From NCBI RefSeq assembly GCF_002079305.1, contig NZ_CP015039.1:1261501-1325500 (forward strand): a stretch of DNA of 64,000 nt. Reading direction: 5' to 3'. This DNA comes from Rhodovulum sp. P5 (GTDB lineage Bacteria > Pseudomonadota > Alphaproteobacteria > Rhodobacterales > Rhodobacteraceae). Position 1 is the stretch's first letter. Each line of letters begins with the position of its first letter. Of the stretch, positions 11,125 to 21,980 are shown piece after piece. The translations under genes and the position numbers were made by a program. The notes below the pieces were generated by a model. That model had not been told where the DNA came from and made no database searches. It saw only the letters and a list, made by a program, of their open reading frames with translations.

Positions 11125-12111
11125 TCATTCGATGTGGAACAAGGGTTGCCCCTCCAGCACGGCGTGGGCCGTGCGGACAGCGCGGTTGAGATAGATGCGC
11201 ACCCGCGGGTCACCGACCGCAAGCCGCGGCATGGTCCAGCCCACAGAGGCCAGCGTGCGCAACATCACGAATACCGGCAGCATCGCATGGTCGTCCGGCG
11301 TCAGGCTGCGGACGGTCGCGTACCCCTCCACCAGGCCGGTCGCGATCTTTGAAAGCGCAGGTTCCTCAAGGTTCTGCGAAAGCGCGGTGCCAAGGTCATA
11401 AAGCCGGAAGCCGAAACCGGAATCGTCGAAGTCGATCAGATGCGCCAGATGGCCGTCGAACAGGATATTCTCGCGCAGAAGGTCGGCATGGATCAGACCT
11501 TGATCGGCGCCGCCCGCGGCATAGTCCGACAACCGCTCCCGCGCATAACGGCGCGCCTCCGACAGGAGAAGTGCCTCATCCTCGCTGGCGGCGGGATGAT
11601 CCCAGAAGCGCCCCCAGAAGGGCGTCGTGCCCAGCACCCCGTCGATATCCCAATGGGGACGGCTGAACCACGGCGGAAGGGTCAACCGGTCAGAGGCCAC
11701 ATGCAACTGCGCTATCGCGCGGCCCACGCTTGCATAGCGGCGCATCTGACTGTCGCAATCGCCCTCGAACGGGCGCCCGCCTTCGCCCAGCGCCTCCCCC
11801 GGCATCCGGGACAGAACGGAGACAACGCGACCATCGTCCAGATGCGCAAGCAGCGCGTCATCGGTTGTCCGTTCCGGGCGCGGCACGGACAGGCCGGCAC
11901 CGGCCAGGGCCTCCATCCACCAAAGCTCCGACCGGATCGCGTCTTCGGTCTGATAGCCGCGGCGATGGATCCGCAGGATGCCCTGACGCATCTGGGGCAG
12001 TGACACCGCGAAGACGGCGTTTTCCCGGTGCGAGATCAGTTGCGGGTGATCGCATCCGCCCCAATGGGTAGCGGCCTCCCGCGCCAGTGTCTGCGCCTCT
12101 TCCGTCCTCAT
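11125..12111 (-). CDS. APH-fold small-molecule kinase (hydroxylysine-kinase-like)
   Basis: 328-residue phosphotransferase of the aminoglycoside/choline-kinase fold. The catalytic loop HADLLRENILFDGH and the metal-binding DFDDSGFG are present near residues 205-230, so it should be active. Its ATG overlaps the stop of the upstream aminotransferase gene by 4 bp. In animals and some bacteria a kinase of this type (hydroxylysine kinase, HYKK/AGPHD1) partners an AGXT2L-type phospho-lyase, exactly the neighbour here; I infer it phosphorylates a hydroxyl group on an amine or amino acid. Homoserine-kinase-like or methylthioribose-kinase-like activity cannot be excluded. Confidence 0.8.
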   Translation of the reverse strand: MRTEEAQTLAREAATHWGGCDHPQLISHRENAVFAVSLPQMRQGILRIHRRGYQTEDAIRSELWWMEALAGAGLSVPRPERTTDDALLAHLDDGRVVSVLSRMPGEALGEGGRPFEGDCDSQMRRYASVGRAIAQLHVASDRLTLPPWFSRPHWDIDGVLGTTPFWGRFWDHPAASEDEALLLSEARRYARERLSDYAAGGADQGLIHADLLRENILFDGHLAHLIDFDDSGFGFRLYDLGTALSQNLEEPALSKIATGLVEGYATVRSLTPDDHAMLPVFVMLRTLASVGWTMPRLAVGDPRVRIYLNRAVRTAHAVLEGQPLFHIE

Positions 12112-13382
12112 TGCGGCACCTCCGTCTGGGCAAGAACCTTTTCCAGCGTATCGATCAACAGGTCCGCATTCTCGCTGGAAAACGGCATCGGCGGGCGGAT
12201 CTTAAGCGTGTTCATCGCCCGGCCAATACTGCCCAGCAGAACGCCCCGGCGGCGCATGCCCTCGACCAATCCTGCAACGAATTCCGTCGCGGGGGCGCCA
12301 TTCTCCATCCGGAACTCCGCCCCGAAAAACAGCCCCTTTCCGCGCATATCGGCCAACAGCGGATGGCGCAGCGCCCGCAGACGATCCAGCGCATAGGCAC
12401 CGACACGCGCTGCGTTCTCTTGCAGCCCCTCCTCTTCCATCACCTCCAGCGTGGCCATCGCGGCCGCGGCCGAGACCGGGTTGCCCCCGAAAGTGTTGAG
12501 ATAGCCAAAGGCGGTGCGGAAAGACGCCATGATATCGGGCCGCGTCACCACCGCCCCCACCGGATGCCCGTTGGCCATCGGCTTTCCAAGCGTGATGATG
12601 TCGGGTGCGAACCCCAGCACATCATGCCCCCAGAACGCCGTGCCCAGCCGCCCGAAGCCGGGCTGCACCTCGTCAGCGATCACGACCCCGCCCGCCCGGC
12701 GGATCACCCCAAGCGCCGGGTCGAGAAAGCCCTTGGGCACCGCTGGGAACCCTTCATTCGCAAAGAACGGGCACAGGATCACGCCAGCCAAGCCGTGGCC
12801 GGTGGCAACAAGCTCCTCCACCGCGCGGGCGATGTTGTCGGCAAAGGCCTGCGCCTGCGCCGCGGGGCGGCCGCCAAGGGGCGCAAGGCTGTCGGGCGCA
12901 GGGACCAGCCGCACATGATCCGGATAGCCACCTATGGGCGGGCGGCGCGTCGACAGCGCGCTGACCGAAGCGGTGTTGCCGTGATAGGTGTTGTCGGTGG
13001 CGATCAGCCCGGTCTTGCCGGTTGCGGCCTGCGCCATGCGCAGCGCCACATCGTTTGCCTCCGACCCGGTGCAGACCATGATCGCCTGGGTCAACCCGTG
13101 GTCGAGCGTCGCGGTCAGCCTCTCGATATAGTCCAGAATGCCCTGATGCAGGTACCGCGTGTGGGTGTTCAGCAGCGCAGCCTGACGCGCGATCGCCTCT
13201 ACCACCTTCGGGTGGCCATGGCCCACATGCGGGACGTTGTTGTAGCAATCGAGATACCGGGTGCCGTCCGCGTCCCATAGCCAGACCCCCTGCCCGCGCA
13301 CGATCTGCACAGGCTCGCGGTAAAAGGTCGGCACGTTCGGCCCCATCAGCCGGGCGCGCCGCTCCAGCAAGGTTTCGGACAT
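12108..13382 (-). CDS. class III aminotransferase-fold PLP enzyme, AGXT2L phospho-lyase-like
   Basis: 424-residue fold-type I PLP enzyme. The PLP lysine lies in [18 protein letters not shown], with the upstream Asp in [15 protein letters not shown]. Several blocks resemble animal ethanolamine-phosphate and phosphohydroxylysine phospho-lyases more than ordinary omega-transaminases: [42 protein letters not shown] and the C-terminal [19 protein letters not shown]. The reaction inferred is elimination of phosphate and ammonia from a phosphorylated amino alcohol. Coupled by a 4-bp overlap to the downstream kinase gene. Confidence 0.82.
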   Translation of the reverse strand: MSETLLERRARLMGPNVPTFYREPVQIVRGQGVWLWDADGTRYLDCYNNVPHVGHGHPKVVEAIARQAALLNTHTRYLHQGILDYIERLTATLDHGLTQAIMVCTGSEANDVALRMAQAATGKTGLIATDNTYHGNTASVSALSTRRPPIGGYPDHVRLVPAPDSLAPLGGRPAAQAQAFADNIARAVEELVATGHGLAGVILCPFFANEGFPAVPKGFLDPALGVIRRAGGVVIADEVQPGFGRLGTAFWGHDVLGFAPDIITLGKPMANGHPVGAVVTRPDIMASFRTAFGYLNTFGGNPVSAAAAMATLEVMEEEGLQENAARVGAYALDRLRALRHPLLADMRGKGLFFGAEFRMENGAPATEFVAGLVEGMRRRGVLLGSIGRAMNTLKIRPPMPFSSENADLLIDTLEKVLAQTEVPQ

Positions 13383-13444
13383 ATCGACCCCTCCGGCGAC
13401 CGGATCAGTCTGGGATGCAAGCGCGCCTCTGGCAAGTGCGCGTG

Positions 13445-14443
13445 TCAGGCAAACCCTTCGGCCAGCCGGATGCGTCCGGTTCGGATGCCGCGCCAGTTGA
13501 CGACCGGGGCATCCAGATATGTCGCGGCCGTGGGGTGGTCACGGTTCAGCACCCCGAGATGGGCAAGGATCCCGGTAATCGCCGTTTCGGCCGCACGGGT
13601 CGCGCCATCCTCGATCTTCAGCGCAACACCCAGGCCGCGCTCCGGCAGGATCGCGGTGAACACGCCCTCTGCCCCGGTCTTGGCGGCGACCTTGCCCTCC
13701 ATCGCCTGCATCAGCGCGGTGCAGGCCCGCCCCTCCCCGGCGACAAGCATCGGATGGGCCAGCATCGCGGCGACCAGATCGCCCGCGGCCCGGCCGCGCG
13801 CATCGCCCGTGTCGGGCCGGGCCCCGGCGAAGAACGCCATCGCGCGAGCCAGACCGTAAAGCGTGGTGGCAAAGTTCGGCGCCGAACAGCCGTCGGTGAC
13901 CCAAAGCGGGCTGTCTTGCTGGGTGACATCCTCGAACGCTGCGCGCGCCGCGCGTTGAACGGGATGATCGGCGTCCACGTAGTCGGGACCGCCACCCAGA
14001 TGCCCCGCCAGCGTCAGAAAGCCGGTATGCTTGCCGGAGCAGTTGTTGTGCACCTGCCCCGGCGCCTCTCCGGCCTGCACCATGCGGGTGCGTTCGGCCT
14101 TGTCCCGGGTGGGCTGCGCACCGCAGCGCAGGTCATTCTCGCCCCGGCCGATGTCGGACAGCCAGCGCCGCACGAGATCCACATGCACCGGCGCCCCCTG
14201 ATGCGAGGCACAGGCCAGTGCAAGCTGCGCAGGCCCCAGCCCCGCTGCCCGGGCAGCCCCGCTTTCGACCAGCGGCAGCGCCTGAATCATCTTGCAGGAG
14301 GACCGCGGCAGGATCACCGTTCCGCTGTCGCCCCATTCGGCCACGACCTGCCCGCGCGCATCGCACACCACCGCATGGCCGCGATGGCGCGATTCAACCA
14401 TGTCGCCGCGCCAGACCTCCACCATCTCAACCGGGTTGTTCAT
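13445..14443 (-). CDS. Rhizobium-type L-asparaginase (asparaginase II family)
   Basis: 332-residue enzyme of the family typified by the Rhizobium etli inducible asparaginases, unrelated to E. coli AnsB. The Ser-x-x-Lys pair is in RSSCKMIQAL (about residue 45), the second serine in CASHQGAP, and the metal/active-site cysteines and lysine in NNCSGKHTG and TDGCSAPNF; all are present. Start at MNNPVEMVEVWRGD follows GGGGCAGGG; an ATG four codons earlier (14455) lacks such a site. It heads the minus-strand group with phospho-lyase, kinase and permease, 62 bp upstream of the former. Confidence 0.88.
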   Translation of the reverse strand: MNNPVEMVEVWRGDMVESRHRGHAVVCDARGQVVAEWGDSGTVILPRSSCKMIQALPLVESGAARAAGLGPAQLALACASHQGAPVHVDLVRRWLSDIGRGENDLRCGAQPTRDKAERTRMVQAGEAPGQVHNNCSGKHTGFLTLAGHLGGGPDYVDADHPVQRAARAAFEDVTQQDSPLWVTDGCSAPNFATTLYGLARAMAFFAGARPDTGDARGRAAGDLVAAMLAHPMLVAGEGRACTALMQAMEGKVAAKTGAEGVFTAILPERGLGVALKIEDGATRAAETAITGILAHLGVLNRDHPTAATYLDAPVVNWRGIRTGRIRLAEGFA

Positions 14444-14595
14444 GCCCTGCCCCATTCAACTGCGCGCGATTTTCCGCCGGTGGGGCGTTCAAACTTGCAC
14501 GCGTCTCGGTTAGGTTGCCATTAGCGCGATATACATGTCCGTGCCAATGCAAAGGGTACGGACAAACGGGCAGGCAGGACGAAAGGCAAGGACAG

Positions 14596-15141
14596 GTGGA
14601 CTCTGTGTTCAAGATCACATCCGTGATGCGGGGGGCTCTGCTCGGCGGGGCCATGGCGCTTGCGGCCTCGGCGGGCGCAGCGCAGGAGCAATCGACCAAC
14701 AATGTTGCGGTCAAGACGGACTGGAACGTGTTCGTGGAATCCGGCGAATGCTGGGCAATTTCTCCGCCCACGAAGACCGTCAATACCAAGGGCGGACGGG
14801 TTGTTTCGGTGCGGCGTGGCGAAATCGGCCTGTTCGCCACCTTCAAGCCCAGCGACAATCGCGTTGGCGAAATCTCGTTTACCGGCGGCTATACGTTCAA
14901 ACCGGACTCGGTGGTGAAGGTGGAAATCGGCGACGACCGGTTCGAGTTCTTCACGGAAGGCGAATGGTCGTGGCCGGCGTCGAAGGCGGAGGATGCAAAG
15001 GTCGTCGAGGCGATGAGACGCGGTGCCGAGGCCGTGGTCACGGGACTGTCCAACAGGGGCACTACAACCCAGGACACGTTCTCTCTGTTCGGCTTCACCG
15101 CCGCGTATGAGGAAGCCGCGAACCGCTGCAGCGCCAACTGA
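14596..15141 (+). CDS. invasion-associated locus B (IalB) family periplasmic protein
   Basis: 181-residue secreted protein. A signal peptide MRGALLGGAMALAASAGAAQ is followed by a domain with WNVFVESGECWAISPP and the IalB-like blocks GEISFTGGYTFKPDSVV and DRFEFFTEGEWSWPA. I start at GTG 14596, ten codons before the ATG at 14626, because AAGGA lies 7 nt ahead; the ATG remains possible. IalB proteins were named for erythrocyte invasion in Bartonella, but free-living Rhodobacterales commonly have several of unknown role. Divergent from the asparaginase gene. Confidence 0.8.
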   Translation: MDSVFKITSVMRGALLGGAMALAASAGAAQEQSTNNVAVKTDWNVFVESGECWAISPPTKTVNTKGGRVVSVRRGEIGLFATFKPSDNRVGEISFTGGYTFKPDSVVKVEIGDDRFEFFTEGEWSWPASKAEDAKVVEAMRRGAEAVVTGLSNRGTTTQDTFSLFGFTAAYEEAANRCSAN

Positions 15142-15169
15142 GCTTTCAGTGGCGTGATCCATCCCAAAG

Positions 15170-15195
15170 CGCGCGGCAGTTTATCTTGCCGCGCG
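15170..15195 (+). terminator. possible weak terminator after the ialB-like gene
   Basis: A 9-bp inverted repeat (15170-15178 with 15187-15195) with an 8-nt loop lies 28 bp after the stop codon and 43 bp before rlmN. No T run follows, so termination would be inefficient or Rho-assisted. Confidence 0.4.
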
Positions 15196-15238
15196 AATCC
15201 TGTATGCGTTCCGTCTTGACCTTACGGAGACGCGACAG

Positions 15239-16468
15239 ATGACCGCGACGCCCCCCATCGTGCCCGAGGCGATGCCGATCCCGCGCAAGCTGCCAGAGGC
15301 AGAGCGCCTGAACCTCGTGGGCCTGACCCGCGATGGTCTTCGTGCGGCGCTGATCGCTGCGGGCACGCCCGAGAAACAGGCGCGCATGCGGGAAAATCAG
15401 GTCTGGCAGTGGCTTTACCAGAAGGGCGTGCGCGACTTCGACGCGATGACCAATCTCGCCAAGGAGTATCGCGCAAAGCTGAAAGAGCATTTCACGATCG
15501 AGGTGCCCGAGGTCGTCTCTCGCAATGTCTCTGCCGACGGCACGCGCAAATACCTCGTCCGGATCGGCGGCGGGCACGAGGTCGAGGTCGTCTATATTCC
15601 CGAGGACGACCGGGGCACGCTCTGCATCTCTTCCCAGGTGGGCTGCACGCTGACCTGCACATTCTGCCATACGGGCACCCAGCGGCTTGTGCGCAACCTG
15701 ACCGCCGGGGAAATCGTTGGCCAGATCATGCTGGCCCGTGACGATCTGGGCGAATGGCCGGAACCCGGGCGGCACCCGAAGGACGAAACGCGCCTGATCT
15801 CGAACCTTGTGCTGATGGGCATGGGTGAGCCGCTCTATAATTTTGAGGCCGTGCGCGATGCGATGCAGATCGCAATGGATGGCGAAGGCATATCGCTCTC
15901 CCGCCGCCGGATCACGCTGTCGACCTGTGGCGTGGTCCCCGAAATCGCGCGCACCGGGGCCGAGATCGGCTGCATGCTGGCGATCTCCTTGCACGCCACC
16001 ACGGATGAGTTGCGCAACCAGATCGTGCCGATCAACCGGAAATACCCGCTGGAGCAGTTGTTCGCCGCGCTCCGCGCCTATCCGAAGCTGTCGAACTCAG
16101 AGCGGATCACGTTTGAATACGTGATGCTGAAGGGCATCAATGACAGCAATGCCGATGCCAAACGGCTGGTAAAGCTGATCGCGGGCATCCCCGCCAAAAT
16201 CAACCTGATCCCGTTCAACGAATGGCCCGGATCGCCCTACGAACGCTCCAACTGGGACCGGATCGAGGCCTTTGCCGACATCCTTTACAAGGCCGGCTAT
16301 GCAAGCCCGATCCGGACGCCAAGGGGCGAGGACATCATGGCCGCCTGCGGTCAGTTGAAATCGGCCACCGAACGCGCCCGCAAGAACAGGTTCCAGATCG
16401 CGGCCGAGGCCGGGTTGCCCCAGCCGGAGCGGGTGGTGCGCCGCCCGGATGCGCCGGACGTGCATTAG
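15239..16468 (+). CDS. rlmN: dual-specificity 23S rRNA/tRNA m2A methyltransferase
   Basis: 409-residue radical-SAM enzyme that methylates C2 of adenosine 2503 in 23S rRNA and A37 in some tRNAs. The radical-SAM cysteines are C136, C140 and C143 in [12 protein letters not shown], and the GMGEPLYNF motif follows near residue 200. The C-terminal [19 protein letters not shown] block carries the second essential cysteine region. The N-terminal 20 residues are longer than in E. coli. ATG preceded by CGGAGACGCGACAG. Confidence 0.97.
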   Translation: MTATPPIVPEAMPIPRKLPEAERLNLVGLTRDGLRAALIAAGTPEKQARMRENQVWQWLYQKGVRDFDAMTNLAKEYRAKLKEHFTIEVPEVVSRNVSADGTRKYLVRIGGGHEVEVVYIPEDDRGTLCISSQVGCTLTCTFCHTGTQRLVRNLTAGEIVGQIMLARDDLGEWPEPGRHPKDETRLISNLVLMGMGEPLYNFEAVRDAMQIAMDGEGISLSRRRITLSTCGVVPEIARTGAEIGCMLAISLHATTDELRNQIVPINRKYPLEQLFAALRAYPKLSNSERITFEYVMLKGINDSNADAKRLVKLIAGIPAKINLIPFNEWPGSPYERSNWDRIEAFADILYKAGYASPIRTPRGEDIMAACGQLKSATERARKNRFQIAAEAGLPQPERVVRRPDAPDVH

Positions 16469-16512
16469 CACTTCCCAAGCCAGTCACGGCCAGTCAGCAA
16501 TCGGCAGAAACG

Positions 16513-16542
16513 AAAAGGGCGCCGGAGTTTCCCCCGGCGCCC
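16513..16542 (-). terminator. terminator of groESL (possibly bidirectional)
   Basis: A 9-bp G/C stem (16517-16525 with 16534-16542) and 8-nt loop are followed on the minus strand by four T, 26 bp after the groL stop. On the plus strand a looser T-containing tail (ATTGTCTTT) follows, so it may also end the rlmN transcript. Confidence 0.7.
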
Positions 16543-16567
16543 ATTGTCTTTCCGCGCAAGCGGCAGC

Positions 16568-18542
<1,975 letters not shown>

Positions 18543-18576
18543 CTTTCGAACGCTCCTTCGTTCATGCTGTGGAGTG

Positions 18577-18603
18577 TTGTCACTCGCACTCATCGAGTGC
18601 TAA
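18577..18603. promoter_or_regulatory. CIRCE operator (HrcA-binding inverted repeat) of groESL
   Basis: TTGTCACTC, 9-nt spacer, GAGTGCTAA. This matches the CIRCE consensus TTAGCACTC-N9-GAGTGCTAA, perfect in one arm and two mismatches in the other (the variable arm). It covers the predicted transcription start of groESL, so HrcA bound here would block initiation or clearance. hrcA itself is not in the window. Confidence 0.92.
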
Positions 18604-18610
18604 CGGCGCC

Positions 18611-18639
18611 GAGATAGGCGGGCGCGTTCGACCTGTCAA
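18611..18639 (-). promoter_or_regulatory. sigma-70-type promoter of groESL
   Basis: On the minus strand a perfect TTGACA (18634-18639) and TATCTC (18611-18616) are separated by 17 nt. The predicted start falls at the upstream edge of the CIRCE element. No separate heat-shock sigma site was obvious to me. Confidence 0.75.
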
Positions 18640-18840
18640 GAACTCCGAAACGAAAAAGAATCCGCGCCACCAAAAGACCTTCCTTGTGTCGGGCGAGTGT
18701 CGTTTCAACGGCAGGCACCTGTCGATGCGAACGCTTCTCTCGTCCGGCGACCGCCGCTCTCCGCCGATTTGCGCAGGAACCGGGTCGCCTGAAACCGCCC
18801 CATCGAAGATGTCTTGCGCACCGCATAGGGAGGACCCAAC

Positions 18841-19437
18841 GTGCTTGGCATAACGGTTGCGCTTATCGTCTTTCTTGCCCCGCTGGCCTACAGCCCCGGC
18901 CCCGGCAACTTGTTCTTCGCCGCCAGCGCGGCACGCTTCGGCCTTCGGGCGACATGGCCCGCCAATCTCGGTTATCATGCGGCAACGTGGGGCGTGACCT
19001 TGTCCATCGGGCTGGGATTTGCCGCCTTGATGAAGGTCTCTCCGCTCTTCTTCAGCGCGATAAAATGGGGCGGCGTGGCCTATGTCTGCACCCTCTCCGC
19101 CGCATTCTTTCGGGCCGGCCGGACGACCGGCGCGGCGGAGGCGACACCCGCAGGGTTTCTTGGCGGCGCGGTCCTGCTGGTCCTCAACCCCAAGGCCTAC
19201 CTGATCATCGCGATGATGTTCAGCCAGTTCCTGGCCCTGCCCGAGGTCAGCCGACCGCTGAGCGTGGCGTGGATCACGACCGTCTTCACGCTGAACAATT
19301 TCATCGCGTTTCTGGTCTGGATGATCCTGGGCGACAGGATCTCCGCTCGCTTCCGTAACGACAGGGATGCACGCCGCTTGAACACGGGTTTCGGACTTGC
19401 CCTAGCCGGGGTTGCCGGCTGGCTGGCCTTGGCCTGA
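18841..19437 (+). CDS. LysE/RhtB-family amino-acid exporter
   Basis: 198-residue inner-membrane protein with about six hydrophobic segments. The N-terminal region has the family's SPGPGNLFFAASAARFGLR, a version of the SPGPN motif, and LVLNPKAYLIIAMMFSQF matches the conserved LNPK block. Start is GTG at 18841 after AGGGAGGA. Family members export amino acids such as lysine, homoserine or threonine; substrate here is unknown. It stands alone between groES and ppaC. Confidence 0.85.
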   Translation: MLGITVALIVFLAPLAYSPGPGNLFFAASAARFGLRATWPANLGYHAATWGVTLSIGLGFAALMKVSPLFFSAIKWGGVAYVCTLSAAFFRAGRTTGAAEATPAGFLGGAVLLVLNPKAYLIIAMMFSQFLALPEVSRPLSVAWITTVFTLNNFIAFLVWMILGDRISARFRNDRDARRLNTGFGLALAGVAGWLALA

Positions 19438-19497
19438 CCCACGAATTACGCGCTTAACCACAGCGGCAGAAGTCACAAGAGCTTCACACCACGCCCC

Positions 19498-19526
19498 GTG
19501 ACAAGCGCAGGGACGATACCTATAAG
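19498..19526 (+). promoter_or_regulatory. sigma-70-type promoter of ppaC
   Basis: GTGACA (19498-19503) and TATAAG (19521-19526) are spaced by 17 nt, each one mismatch from consensus. The transcript would start near 19533, giving a short leader before ppaC. Confidence 0.6.
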
Positions 19527-19562
19527 AGCGCCCGATTCCCTGTCGAGAGAATGGACACCCCC

Positions 19563-20483
19563 ATGACTGTCAAGATTTTTGGCCACAAGGCCCCCGACAC
19601 CGATTCCACCGGCTCTCCGCTGATCTGGGCGTGGTACCTGTCCGAGATCAAGGGCACCCCGGCCGAGGCGAAGCTTCTGGGTGAGCCCAACACCGAGGCG
19701 AAATTCGTTCTGGAACGCTGGGGCTTCGACCAGCCGGAGATCATCGCCGACGTTGCCCCGGGTGACGACGTGGTCGTGGTGGACACCAACAACGTCGCCG
19801 AACTGCCCGCCCATATCAATGATGCGAACGTCAAGGCGATCATCGACCATCACCTGCTGCAAGGCGGTCTGAAGACCCGCGCGCCGATCGACATCACCGT
19901 GCGCCCGCTGGCCTGCACCGCCACCATCATGCACGACCTGATGGGAGACGACGCGGCGAAAATGCCGGAAAACATCAAGGGCGCGATGCTGTCCTGCATC
20001 CTGTCCGACACGCTGGAATTCCGCTCGCCCACCACGACCGAAACCGACAAGGCCCTGGCAGAAAAACTGGCCGCCGATCTTGGCGTTTCGATCCCTGATT
20101 ATGCAGGCGAGATGTTCGCCGCAAAATCCGACGTCTCCGCCTTCTCCGATGCCGAACTACTGCGCATGGATTCCAAGGAATACGAGGTCGCCGGCAAGAA
20201 GTTCCGCGTCTCGGTGCTTGAAACCACCGCGCCCGCCGTGGTGCTGGACCGCAAGGCCAGCCTGATGGACAGCATGGTCACCGTGGCCGAGGAAGACGGC
20301 GTCGATCAGGTTCTGCTTTTCGTGATCGACATCCTGAAGGAAGAAGCGACGCTTCTTGTCCCGAACGATCTGGTGAAGACCGTTGCCGAGAAGAGCTTCG
20401 CCGCGAAGCCGGAAGGCGACACCGTGGTGCTGCCAGGCATCATGAGCCGGAAGAAGCAGATCATCCCCAATCTGCAACTCTGA
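19563..20483 (+). CDS. ppaC: manganese-dependent inorganic pyrophosphatase (DHH family II)
   Basis: 306-residue family II pyrophosphatase, hydrolysing PPi to phosphate with Mn. N-terminal DHH domain: GHKAPDTDSTGSPL (metal ligands His and Asp), VVDTNN, and the DHH motif IIDHHLLQGG near residue 95. C-terminal DHHA2 domain ends PGIMSRKKQIIPNL with the Arg-Lys-Lys substrate residues. Start at MTVKIFGH fits the family; an ATG four codons earlier (19551) is an alternative. Family II enzymes are typical of Firmicutes but are also common in Rhodobacterales. Confidence 0.95.
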   Translation: MTVKIFGHKAPDTDSTGSPLIWAWYLSEIKGTPAEAKLLGEPNTEAKFVLERWGFDQPEIIADVAPGDDVVVVDTNNVAELPAHINDANVKAIIDHHLLQGGLKTRAPIDITVRPLACTATIMHDLMGDDAAKMPENIKGAMLSCILSDTLEFRSPTTTETDKALAEKLAADLGVSIPDYAGEMFAAKSDVSAFSDAELLRMDSKEYEVAGKKFRVSVLETTAPAVVLDRKASLMDSMVTVAEEDGVDQVLLFVIDILKEEATLLVPNDLVKTVAEKSFAAKPEGDTVVLPGIMSRKKQIIPNLQL

Positions 20484-20503
20484 CCGACCCCAACCTGTTG
20501 ACA

Positions 20504-20526
20504 GGGCGCCCGCGTGGCGCCCTTTT
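20504..20526 (+). terminator. intrinsic terminator of ppaC
   Basis: A 7-bp stem (20504-20510 with 20516-20522), 5-nt loop and four T, starting 21 bp after the ppaC stop codon. Confidence 0.75.
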
Positions 20527-20572
20527 CAGTTGAAGACCGTTCCGCCCAAGGACAGACCCAAGGACCGTGCAC

Positions 20573-21442
20573 ATGACGCAGATCATTGAATCGCTCGACG
20601 ACATTTCTTCGCGCTACAAGGCGCTGTTCGTCGATCTCTGGGGCTGCCTGCACAACGGGCGAGAGGCGTTTCCCGACGCCGTCGCAGCGTTGCAGCGGTA
20701 CAAGGCGACGGGCGGCACGGTCGTTTTGCTGACCAATGCGCCCCGGCATCGCGGGGCCGTGGCCGACCAGCTCGCCTCGCTCGACGTGCCCGAAGATTGC
20801 TGGGACACCATCGCAACCTCAGGCGACAGCGCGCGCGCCGCCATGTTTCGCGGTGTCGTCGGCGAAAAGGTGTTCTTCATCGGGATCGATTTCGACCTGA
20901 CCTTCTTTGATCCGATCAAGATCGTCGAGGACCCGGTCGACATCACCCGCGTCCCGCTGGAAGAGGCCGAGGGGATCGTCTGCACCGGCCCCTTCGATGC
21001 CCATGCCGACCCCGCCGACTTGCGGCCGCAACTTCTCTACGCCAAGCAGAAGGGCCTGAAACTGCTCTGCGCCAACCCCGATATCGTGGTCGACCGGGGC
21101 GAAACGCGGGAATACTGCGCCGGGGCGATCGCGCAGCTTTACACCGAAATGGGCGGCGAAAGCCTCTATTTCGGCAAGCCGCATCCGCCGATCTACGACC
21201 TTGCCCGCCGGCGCCTTGCCCAGATCGCGGATGTACCCGACAGCGCGATCCTGTGCATCGGCGACGGCATCGCCACAGATATCCGCGGCGCCTTGGGCGA
21301 GGATATGGACTCCCTGTTCATTTCCGGGGGACTGGCGGCCGCCGAAACGCAGACGACCCGCCAGCCGGACCCTGATGCCCTTGCGAAGTACCTGAACCGG
21401 GAAATGGCGAGCCCGACCTTCGCCATCGGCCAGTTGCGCTGA
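20573..21442 (+). CDS. HAD-superfamily subfamily IIA phosphatase (TIGR01459-like)
   Basis: 289-residue HAD hydrolase with a type IIA cap. Motif I reads ALFVDLWGCLHNGREAF: the nucleophilic Asp is present but the usual second Asp (DxD) is Trp, a hallmark of this alphaproteobacterial group. Motif II is VVLLTNAPR and motif IV CIGDGIATDIRGAL. ATG at 20573 follows AAGGA with 8-nt spacing; an upstream GTG (20567) is less well placed. Related IIA enzymes act on nucleotides, glycerol phosphate or phosphoglycolate; the substrate is not predictable. Single-gene unit with its own terminator. Confidence 0.85.
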   Translation: MTQIIESLDDISSRYKALFVDLWGCLHNGREAFPDAVAALQRYKATGGTVVLLTNAPRHRGAVADQLASLDVPEDCWDTIATSGDSARAAMFRGVVGEKVFFIGIDFDLTFFDPIKIVEDPVDITRVPLEEAEGIVCTGPFDAHADPADLRPQLLYAKQKGLKLLCANPDIVVDRGETREYCAGAIAQLYTEMGGESLYFGKPHPPIYDLARRRLAQIADVPDSAILCIGDGIATDIRGALGEDMDSLFISGGLAAAETQTTRQPDPDALAKYLNREMASPTFAIGQLR

Positions 21443-21462
21443 TCGGCATCGCGGAAACGCGA

Positions 21463-21487
21463 AAGGACCCCGGCAAGCGGGGTCCTT
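21463..21487. terminator. bidirectional terminator between convergent genes
   Basis: A 9-bp perfect stem (21463-21471 with 21479-21487) with a 7-nt loop lies between the HAD gene (plus) and the lipoprotein gene (minus), 20 and 28 bp from their stops. T-rich tails are short on both strands (the stem itself ends in TT). Confidence 0.6.
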
Positions 21488-21515
21488 GAATTTCATGCTG
21501 GGTCGCGCCGCGGCG

Positions 21516-21791
21516 TCACATGCGCGAGAAGGCGACGATGTTGCCCTCGTCGTTGACCGAGCAGCGGAAATTGACCCCGCCGGCATTGACCGAGTAGTTG
21601 CGGTAGCCGAAGGCATCGAAATTGATCGGCGTGGCCGAGGTCATGTCGAAATCCACGCGCATCAGGCTCACGGCGCGTTCGCGGCACGCGAAGGCACCGG
21701 GATCTTCCATCGCCGCGCCCATCTCATCCACACATCCCGCAAGGGCCGCCAGCGCCGCCGCGCCTGCAATATATCCAAATTTCAATTTCAT
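21516..21791 (-). CDS. small secreted lipoprotein, function unknown
   Basis: 91-residue protein with a lipoprotein signal peptide: basic MKLKFGYIAG, hydrophobic core and lipobox LAALAGC, with Cys at about residue 20. The mature part is about 70 residues, with two more cysteines (FACRERAV and NFRCSVND) that could form a disulfide, and ends EGNIVAFSRM. I do not recognise the family. The frame is open far upstream (to 22817) but the start at 21791 has AAGGTGAG before it and a proper signal sequence. Confidence 0.8.
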   Translation of the reverse strand: MKLKFGYIAGAAALAALAGCVDEMGAAMEDPGAFACRERAVSLMRVDFDMTSATPINFDAFGYRNYSVNAGGVNFRCSVNDEGNIVAFSRM

Positions 21792-21980
21792 CGCTTTCTC
21801 ACCTTGTTGTCCGGTGTTCCTCCCACCGGGCTGATTCCCCCAGAACAACGCAAGACATGCCCGCGCATTCTGCACGCGATCTGACGGGACAATTTTCACC
21901 CCGCACACGCTCAGCTTACCGGGCGCCCTTGGCATTTCAACTGCAAGTGATGCGCTCAACACCAGCGACACATTCTTGCG

